This document shows, in pieces, positions 43,754-51,600 of a stretch of 64,000 bases of DNA (its first letter is position 1; every line of letters starts with the position of its first letter). The notes beneath the pieces were generated by a model. That model was not told the DNA's origin, ran no database searches, and saw only the letters and a list, made by a program, of their open reading frames with translations. The stretch lies in assembly GCA_018806915.1 (NCBI GenBank), contig JAGKQI010000073.1, forward strand, positions 124,001 to 188,000. The letters are read 5' to 3'. The translations under genes and the position numbers were made by a program. This DNA comes from Phytophthora colocasiae (Eukaryota; Oomycota; Peronosporomycetes; Peronosporales; Peronosporaceae).

Positions 43754-44664
43754 TGTGGTGAAGTGGATTCAAATCAAGCCGGATATGACGCAGAACGACT
43801 ACGATGATGGGTGACGTGCGACATGGTGCTACGATAAGGACAGATCCCTAAAACTGGATACCTACTCTAGGGCGGATCCTAAGTTATCCAGATACCGGAT
43901 CCTCAAGGTCCAAGGCCCTCGGATCCAGACTCGGATCCTCATGATCCAAGACATCAATGAAGTAAAGTAGTTGCAGGAGAGCCAGCATGATCCAAGATAG
44001 AGATTTGCGATAAGAAAGATAGGGTACAGGATGAGAAACTGGATAACCATCAATCAGAGAGTCGAATTTACCTTCTAGTCCGCAAGTGGTTTTCTTCAGG
44101 CCCAAGATAAGGGAAGTGGACAGTGCGCAAGTGGTTTTCTTCAGGGCCCAAGACAAGGGAAGAGGATAGTGTATTGGCCTCCACAGCTAAGACCGGATCC
44201 CCGATTTGGCCGGCTTACCTTACGCTAGTGAAGACCCCGGATCCAACGGTGTTGATTGCTTAACCGTAGGATTCCTTGACCTCTCAACTACCCCAAGACC
44301 AACCGCTACAGGAGGCGGCAAGCAAGACAGTAAAGGAAAAGGAGCCCCACACCCACCAAGGCAACCCCGGATCCAAGGATCCACACGATCTTCGAGTCCA
44401 AGACCAAGATCCCCCAACCAGGACCTGTGTGCAGAAACCCCCCCACGCAAGTCCAACCTCCCAAGTCCCCACCAAGGACGTTCAAGCCCTCACGCCTGTG
44501 TACACTCCCCCGTTCCTGAGAGAGCAGATCCCGCCCACTGACGGGTACACAAGGTGAGCCTCAGCACCCCCACGGTTATCGGAGTACCCCCTCCGTTAGT
44601 CAGTGTATGGGCGCCGTGTGTGAGCGTGAATCCCTGCTCATTCCAGCGGATCCACTACACCACA
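43754..44664. mobile_element. 911-bp insertion with inverted ends and 4-bp target duplication
   Basis: The left end TGTGGTGAAGTGGAT and the right end ATCCACTACACCACA are inverted with one mismatch. TCCT flanks both sides (43750-43753, 44665-44668). The right 150 bp (GACGGGTACACAAGGT, CCCCCTCCGTTAGTC) resembles the X-family LTR end at 46935-47071, so this may be a diverged X-type solo LTR or a small non-autonomous derivative. Inside, a roughly 46-bp direct duplication occurs at about 44080 and 44127 (gcaagtggttttcttcagg). An open frame at 44206-44541 is Pro/Ser/Arg-rich and not recognisable. Confidence 0.65.
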
Positions 44665-44679
44665 TCCTTGGCGTTTTTT

Positions 44680-45636
44680 TTAACGCCCGCCCGCTATGCA
44701 CTCGCGTACATAGTGACCGATGTTACTACACTTGTAACATCGAACCTTGCTGTTCCTACGCTGCTGTTGACCAGCAGTCGTAGCACTCGAGAGGTCCATA
44801 GGCTCCGGACCTCCCGTCTTCACAACAGGACGCGCCGGCTTCGGCGCGTTCGCATGGAGTTTAGCTTGACGCCGGCTAAACTCCTCTTGCATTGCAAGGC
44901 TGATCGCCTCTTCGAGACTATTCGGATACTCTCGAAAGAGATACGTCTTGACGGGACCATCTCTTAGTCCCTTCATGAACGTGACGACCTTGGTCGCCTC
45001 GTCGATCGGGTTGGCCACTATGTTCGATACCAAGTATCGAGCACGCTGGGCAAAGGTGTGAACATCCTGCTGCAGATCGAGAGCGGAGTTTCTCGATCTG
45101 AACTCGTTCTTCGGGGGCTCAAACGCAAGCTTGAGTTCCTCCTTGAACACATCGTACGTGCTGAAGCACGTAGGATCCGAGAGTCGGCGCCCATAGGCCC
45201 AACCCCTCGCACGTCCGCCAAGACATGACATGGCGAACGCGACCTTCGACATCGGGTCGACGATACGTCGAGCCGCAACGGCTGTGTCGAGTTCGACAAG
45301 CCAACGAAGGAGGGTCTCGTCCTCCTTCCCCGTGTAGGTACTCACGTGGAGTTTCAACGACTCCACGCGTGGCTTAGGGGAAGTCATCGAGGCAGCAACA
45401 TCTCATTGCTCCTTAACAATGTACCCCAGAGCAACACCGTGTTGCTCTGTCGGCGATAGCGTACGAAGCATCGTCGCTACCGCCGCCTCTCCAATGACTT
45501 GCGAGAGGCTTTGAAGAGCCTCCCACTCTGGATCAGACAGGTGGGCGCAGTCCGTGCGCGTCACGGACATGTGAGGGGTCCCAGAGGATCCCTCATCCAT
45601 TGGGGAGTTCTCTACCCCGCGTTCGTATGACTCCAT
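44680..45636 (-). pseudogene. Gypsy B gag, interrupted by a stop codon
   Basis: The frame from ATG 45636 encodes an N-terminal domain (MESYERGVENSPMDEGSS..., SLSQVIGEAAVATMLRTLSP). It reaches an in-frame TGA at 45403-45405, then continues unchanged through a retrotransposon gag core (LLRWLVELDTAVAARR, GRARGWAYGRR) to a CCHC knuckle CYKCSNIGHYVREC. It ends at TAA 44680 inside an A8 run. In family C the corresponding gag frame runs on through the slippery site to CAG TAG. The TAA here therefore probably reflects an indel just after the knuckle. Without these lesions it would form the virus-like particle coat of the element. Confidence 0.8.
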
Positions 45637-45685
45637 ACGAACGAACAGCAGTCGGTCGTGGGACGGACTACAAAGTGCTACCAGG

Positions 45686-46127
45686 TGTAATGGGTCTACT
45701 TAGACCCACTTTTACGTGTATGAGGAAGCGTGCAATTAGAATAGACTTAATTTAAGTATACTTATTTAAATAAGTATAATTAAATCAAATATAAGCAATT
45801 AATAGTGCAAAATACCGTAAAATGAGAACTGTTATTGAATTTGGCACAAAGCCAATTATGGACCTCCTAAAACTGTTGTTATCTATTTCTAAAGGGTCTA
45901 CCAACGTGTGGTTGGCAGAGTCTCTGCTCTGTGATTGGTAGAAATCCATTACTTTCTACCAATAGCATGCACAAATGCACACGAACCACCCAATAACGTG
46001 GTTCGCCCATGTAGCCATTGGTGTGTACAGCACACCAAGGTCTGAGGTCCATTTCCAACCTCTAACAGTTATCACAACTGTTAGAGTTACAAGTGGTGTA
46101 GCCACATGTACGTGTAACCCCGTTACA
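45686..46127 (-). repeat. Gypsy B LTR (5' LTR, 442 bp)
   Basis: On the minus strand it begins TGTAACGGGGTTACAC (46127) and ends ACCCATTACA (45686). It is very AT-rich in the middle (ttaagtatacttatttaaat). CCTGGTAGCACTTTG follows, a PBS whose TGGTAGCA equals the complement of the usual eukaryotic initiator tRNA-Met 3' end. The first 16 bases match the family C LTR at 61847, so the families are related. Confidence 0.75.
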
Positions 46128-46254
46128 GCAGTCCTGCCGAAGTCGCCCCTCAAACTCCCACGAGTTCTAGGAATGTGGATATTCACGCCACTTTACCAGA
46201 TACTGGTTTCAATTACGGTGGTGACGACGCGCCATCAGGCGTTCCACATGGTAG

Positions 46255-47071
46255 TGTGGTGGAGCGGATCTGCCAAAATCTCGTTGAGGCAGGTCTCGAT
46301 CACCCCAACTGCCCTCTGCGCAAAGAGCGCGCCGGCCAGAATGGCTGCAACCCTGCCGCGGGTCCCGCTTTGGGCTCTGCCCAGGGAAACGACGGCTCCC
46401 AGTAGACGCGGGGCGGTCTACTGGGGAAGAACTGAGTTCTGCACCATAAACAGAATCGAATTTGCCCTGAACCACTAAAGTGTCCTCGCTACGCCTGGAA
46501 CCGGGAACTACATTGGCCCTACGAGCGTCGAGAAGGTAAGGATACGTGACCTAGTATAGCGGTTAAGTCTGGATAATATATTTACCAGCTTTGCCCTATC
46601 TAGTGACCTATCCTTTGAGTGCAAACCCCGGATCGGAAGGAATTGGTTGTTTAGCCTAACGATCCCGTCGAATCTCGCCCCCTCAAGACCCCCGCTATCG
46701 GAAGCGGCAAGCATCGTAAAGGAAGGGACCAGATCCCGAATATTGGACTATTGGGAGACCTGGATCAAGGACCAGGCACCCGGATCAAGGCTCGAGAACT
46801 CGCCTACGACCGGGATCAAGTACCCCGAGGTGGAGTGAAGAACTTCCACGCCGCCTCAAACCCCTGCGTCACCCAAGACCTCCTTCCGACCTACAAGACA
46901 CCTTAAGAAGTCACCTGGAAGAGCGTAACCCGCCTGCCGACGGGTACACAAGGTGGATACTACACACAGCTAGATCACGGATCATCGGGGGACCCCCTCC
47001 GTTAGTCGGTGTCTGGGCGCAAGTGATCGGGACCTGCCTCAACGAGATTTTGGCAGATCCGCTCCACCACA
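46255..47071. repeat. Chimeric X-LTR with inverted ends and an internal Gypsy gag scrap
   Basis: 46255-46305 (TGTGGTGGAGCGGATCTGCC...) is the inverted repeat of 47071-47022, about 48 bp with one mismatch. Between them, 46306-46442 is a family C gag 3' end with its frameshift signal, and 46443-47071 is an X LTR in reverse orientation lacking its last 80 bp or so. A frame at 46175-46405 runs through the fusion. The right part could be the 3' LTR of the minus-strand X element. Confidence 0.6.
46384..46425 (+). promoter_or_regulatory. Relic copy of the family C frameshift signal
   Basis: GGGAAAC at 46384-46390, a 7-nt spacer, then stem CCCAGTAGAC (46398-46407) and GTCTACTGGG (46416-46425). Identical in plan to the copies at 61372 and 63264 although the surrounding element is only a fragment. 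Confidence 0.6.
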
Positions 47072-48028
47072 ATGGTGCGCGTGCCCGGATCTTCTGGTGA
47101 CTTCGGATATCACCGTGAGTCCCAAGAAGGTGTCAAGGTAAAAGAAGAACAAGGGGAAGAAGTGCCTACGAATGCTGGATCGACGGAGGCACCGCTGAAA
47201 ACAGAACGATCCACAGATCAGCAGAGTTCTGGGAGGATCTCTACTGACAGACACGAGGTCGACCTGGATCGCGATCCAGATCTCGAAGAAAAACCTCGAA
47301 TTCCTCCCAAGGCCCCTTCACCGCGGATCTCGATGAGAATCGAGATCCGCAAACGAGCGATAAGGAATCGGCGAAACCGAAACCTAATCCGCTCACCAAG
47401 TCCACGGCAGCTCCAAGATCGACGAAGAAGAAGAAGATCAAGAGCACCCGAACGAAACTGAAAGCCCCCAGATTCAGGATCCGAAGACGTTGTTAAGTCA
47501 AGGTCAATTATCACCAACGATGCAATCGAGATGGCTTATTACCGGAAAGTGCTAGGTGAGATCCTGCTCCAGGACCCCATCCTAACGGTCATACAGGCTC
47601 GCCAGATCGGAGAGCTATCCGGTCCAGTGTCGAGACCCCTGACCACTACCGACCGCTTGAAGGCGGTGAAGGTCTTGCTAGACCTACTCCAAGAAGCAGG
47701 TTTGGTGGCGGGAGAGTTCGATCCGAACTCTTTATTCGACATGGAACTTCGAACCATTCAGACTGCAACTCAAGACTTATTCGATGCTCTCAAGATCCTA
47801 GTCGGTGAACGATCACGAACGCCGGAGCTAGGCTACCAGACCGGATCGTCGCACTATGCGTCAGCCACCTCGGAACCGGACTCCGATAGCCCCAGAGGCC
47901 CACCACGCATGTCGCTGGGCCCCTCCGGAGCTAAGTTCCTGAAGTCACGAGTCAAGAAACAGGACCAACGATCCACGGAGGTGAAACTGACAATAAACAT
48001 AAATTCCTGTCAATACATTTCCCATTAG
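47072..48028 (+). pseudogene. Gag-like ORF abutting the X LTR, antisense to the X element, one in-frame stop
   Basis: The frame opens at ATG 47072, directly beside the X LTR terminus, and stops at TGA 47459-47461. The same frame then continues to 48028. The first part is highly charged (Lys/Glu/Arg/Asp, EEKPRIPPKAPSPR). The second is helical (MAYYRKVLGEILLQDPILTV, KVLLDLLQEAGLVAGEFDPN), ending in a Ser/Pro region. The last about 12 codons (ININSCQYISH) run into AT-rich sequence and are probably not original, so the ORF is cut by an insertion near 47990. A gag N-terminus is my best guess, without a decisive motif. Confidence 0.45.
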
Positions 48029-48102
48029 ATTGTGCACCCTCTAAGCGCATTACTGGCCTTGATTGTTCTCACAAGCAGGGCCCATGCTGCACATGTCATG
48101 AT

Positions 48103-48576
48103 TTAGATTGATGGGAATAACCCTACTAGTGCTGCTACTTTTGAGGAAATTATTTCAAGTGCATTATATTTTCTGTACCTAGTGACCTTTGCATGACTCT
48201 CATATACGTCGTCTTCAGCTTGATTGTGCGCGTAAATCCAAGCATGTCTAGCTCCAGCCATATTTCTATAATAATACGTAAATAGTAGTACAAAGGTACA
48301 TGCGTGAGGTGAGTAAGCAAGTGATGCGTTCCTTATACACACTCTTTGTACGACTGAGGCATGCATTTTCTGAACTTGTGTTCGTGCAAAAACTTGATAT
48401 TTAATAAAAAGTGCATTTCTGAAGGTTGGATCCTCCATCATACTGGATCGTATTTGGCGTTTTTGCCTACATATAGCGCAATATGTTAGAGGTCGCCCGA
48501 CTTTACACGAGAACAGAGACTGGGGTTTACCTATCCCTCCCGCCAACAAATTCGTACTTAGAGTAGACATATACAA
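48103..48576 (-). CDS. Unrecognised ORF (157 aa) just downstream of the aRNH element's pol
   Basis: It lies 40 bp past the pol stop, in AT-richer sequence than the element, after a TGTTGGAGCCACCAACA palindrome (48596-48612). The translation is rich in Ala, Arg, Ser and aromatic residues (YCAICRQKRQIRSSMMEDPT, FRNALFIKYQVFARTQVQKM) and could be real coding or chance. It might belong to a 3' LTR, to an env-like extra ORF, or to flanking DNA. No domain recognised. Confidence 0.25.
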   Translation of the reverse strand: MYMSTLSTNLLAGGIGKPQSLFSCKVGRPLTYCAICRQKRQIRSSMMEDPTFRNALFIKYQVFARTQVQKMHASVVQRVCIRNASLAYSPHACTFVLLFTYYYRNMAGARHAWIYAHNQAEDDVYESHAKVTRYRKYNALEIISSKVAALVGLFPSI

Positions 48577-48615
48577 ACATCAAGACTAATTATGTTGGTG
48601 GCTCCAACATAATGG

Positions 48616-51600
48616 TCAAAATATACCCCTCGATTTTTTGTCGGGGGTTGAAGGGTTAAGATCAGCTTCGTCGACCCAAGTCGGCTCATCATACCCGACC
48701 CAGTGCACCAGGAATTCACGATAGATCCGGCCGTAGCGAGTTCGTTTCCCACTTCGCATGTCCGAGATCCGTTCGACCTCGTACTCATCGTCATCCAGAT
48801 CTGGGACCCAGCTGTCCTCCGGAAGGAAGATCTCATCGAAATCGAGCCGGTCTGCTTCATTCACCGTCAACGCGATCCGCGGTCGATCCGGAAAGTTCCG
48901 TACCAGCTTTAGCTTAGAAACATGGACCACTGGGAAGATATGGTAATCAGATCCCGCGATCTCCAGCTTGATCGTGAATTCATTGAGCTTCTCTGCAACA
49001 CGGAACGGGCCGTGCCAAAGGTGAGCGAGTTTACGCGCATATCCTTCCTTCACACGATCTAGATACAGCCAAACTCGTGATCCAGCTTCGATCTGATGCG
49101 GATCAACATCCTCATTGTGCCGATCGGCTCGGTCTGCAATCGCCTCTCGTAGCCTAGCGTTGACCTGTTCTCGCGACTGCTGGTAGTATCTCTGAACCCG
49201 ATATCTCCACCGTCTTGGATCACGATCGTGGCGCCTGGTCGACCCGATCGGGATCGTCGCTTCCAACGTCGATCTCGGATCCCATCCGTGTACCAAATAG
49301 TGAGGGGTATCTCCCCGAACCCGATCGTGAGCCGTGTTAATAGCGAACGTCAGTCTCTCCGCGTATTCATCCCAGTCCTTCTGATCGAGATCTTGGACAT
49401 ACATCTTGATCGCCCTAGTCGCCGTTTGCACCATTTGTTCTGCCGTCCCATTGGCCTGTGGTCGGTAGGCCATCGTTGCCCGTTGTCGCTGCCCTAGGAT
49501 CTTGTTGAACGATCTGAAGAAGTCGGACATGAAACCCGGTTCTCGATCGTGCCTGATCATCTCGCTGGCGCCAAATCTGCGGAACACGCATTCTTCATAG
49601 GATTCCGCGACGGTCTGAGCCGATCGGGAGGAACTGGCCTTCGCGATCACATATCCCGTGAACGGATCTACCCAGATCAGTAGTTCGGTGTTGCCTTTGT
49701 TAGATCTGGGCAGGGAGGGTATGTGATCCATTGCTATGATCTGGAATGGGTATGTCGCTTGCAGATTCCCCGGCGACTCGCCCCGGATCGTGGGCCTCCC
49801 TTTTCCGGTCTCACAGTCTACACACTCGCCTACGTATCGTTGAACACTCCGATATAATCCCCTCCAGTGGAAATGATCTCGGATCCGCTGATAAGTACGT
49901 CCGATCCCCTGATGTCCCCCTTCCAGAGTCGTATGGTAGTGGTGGAGGACATCCTGCTGTAGCGTTTCTGGAACTACGAGTCTCATCAGGCGGTCGCGAT
50001 CACCACTTGATCTCGGCCCTGGTGGGCAGTAAAACAGCAGATCCTGTTCATCTACCTCGTATTCGGCGGCGATCTTGGCGTAGGATCCAGATTCGGCTCG
50101 AGTAAGATCCGCGATCTGTCCAGCCAGGTACTTCTTCAGCCCGGCGATCCAGACCTCCTCGTCCTGGGCGCGCCTGATCCGATCAACCCGCATCTCCCGG
50201 ATCAGTTCTTCTCGCAGGACAGCGGGACCAGGTCGCGCTCGGGCTGCACGCGTGGCTACTGCCGACACTTGCACAGTTCGATCTTCAACTCGAGGGATCA
50301 ACACCTCATTAAGCCGATTCAGGGTGATCAGATCGCACCGATCTGCCTCATCGTGGACCTCGATCCCGCTTCCTCGCTGCAGCGCGGCACTCGCCAAGCT
50401 ATCTGCACTCCCATTCCAGTCTCTCTTCACATGGACAAGCTCATGATCTCCCCATTTCCGCAAGTGATCCAGCACCTTCTGTTTCAGCAACGTCAATCCT
50501 GGTGCCTTACAGTCGATCTCGCCCCGGACTTGTCGGATCACCAGGTTCGAATCGCCACAAACGACCAAACGGCGGCGTTCTAACTGTGCAATCATGCTAA
50601 GACCTAGCAAGAGTCCACGGTATTCCGCTTCATTGACAGTAAGGCTTTCAGCGTAATCCGACCTAGCCTTAATCACTTTCCACTCCGGCAAACTCCACAC
50701 GATCGCGCTGAAAGCGCCTCCTCCTCGTTTCACGCGTGCCGAACCGTCGAAACTTATGACCCACAACTCCTCATCTGGGTCTACGGTGGGAATCGGCATC
50801 TGGATCTTACGTCTTGGTTCCTTCCGTGGCGCGATCGCGATCAGGGCTTCGTCGATCTCGGATCTAGGCGTTATATTAGCTGCGATCGCCCCCAGTATTT
50901 CATCCTCTCCCTCGTACACTTCGTGATCTCGAGCGTCCATGGGGATAGAAGTGCAGACCATTGTCCTAGACGTCCTTGGAGGCCGGCAGACTTGAACAGC
51001 CAGGCAAGCGTGGAGTCTCGGGTTAGGACCTTGATCCGGCGTCCCGCCAACAAGGTGTAATGTAGATCCAAGATCCGAAGTAGCGCCAACACCTCTTTTC
51101 GGCGACATTATAATTCAGCTCGTTTGTCTTCAAGGTTCGGCTGGCAAACGCGACCGGGTGGTAGATCTGGTCGTGTTCTTGCATTAGTGTGGCGGAAATC
51201 GCCCAGTCACTAGCATACACGATCACCACGGGCAGTTTCGTCATGTCGAAGTGACGGAGGATTGGGGTCGACGCGATCTTGGCTTTCAAGGCGGTAAACG
51301 CTCTGTATGCCCTACCCCACCTCTCGTCGCCAGTTTTTAGGCCCAGATTGGCTTCAATCTCGCTTGAACAGGGGGGAGACATCGCCCCCAAGTCAGGATC
51401 CGGTGTGCTATCGCTTCGTTGAGTCGAGATATCTAGTGATCCATCCCGATTCGACTTAATCGCGACGGGATCTCGAGTGATCGGGCCCATTCTATCCATG
51501 ATCTTTCGTAGGTCTGGTCGCTTCTTCAGTTCCGCGAACTCCACTTCACGTAGTTCATACAGGACCGATGCACAGATCGCGTAATCCTCGATGAACCGAC

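Larger units (their letters stand above)
42110..46127 (-). mobile_element. Gypsy family B retrotransposon, deleted and interrupted
   Basis: In minus-strand order: LTR (46127-45686), PBS TGGTAGCAC, gag (45636-44680), an inserted 911-bp element (44664-43754), protease fused to integrase (43750 to about 42110). RT and RNase H are missing. The 3' LTR is absent because the element ends in a rearrangement with X-family sequence near 42110. Gag has an in-frame stop and a probable frame lesion, and integrase has a one-base deletion. It is not autonomous. Confidence 0.8.

Noticed and set aside
46255..47071. A MITE-like DNA transposon defined by the roughly 48-bp inverted ends
   Set aside because: The two ends are the same terminus of the X LTR in opposite orientations and the middle is unrelated Gypsy sequence; flanks show only a weak, offset ATGGT repeat. 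A chimera of retroelement pieces fits better.
47218..47517. Minus-strand ORF rich in Arg/Ser/Leu opposite the gag-like ORF
   Set aside because: Reverse reading of the charged Lys/Glu/Arg stretch; the plus frame continues for a further 190 codons and is the better candidate.
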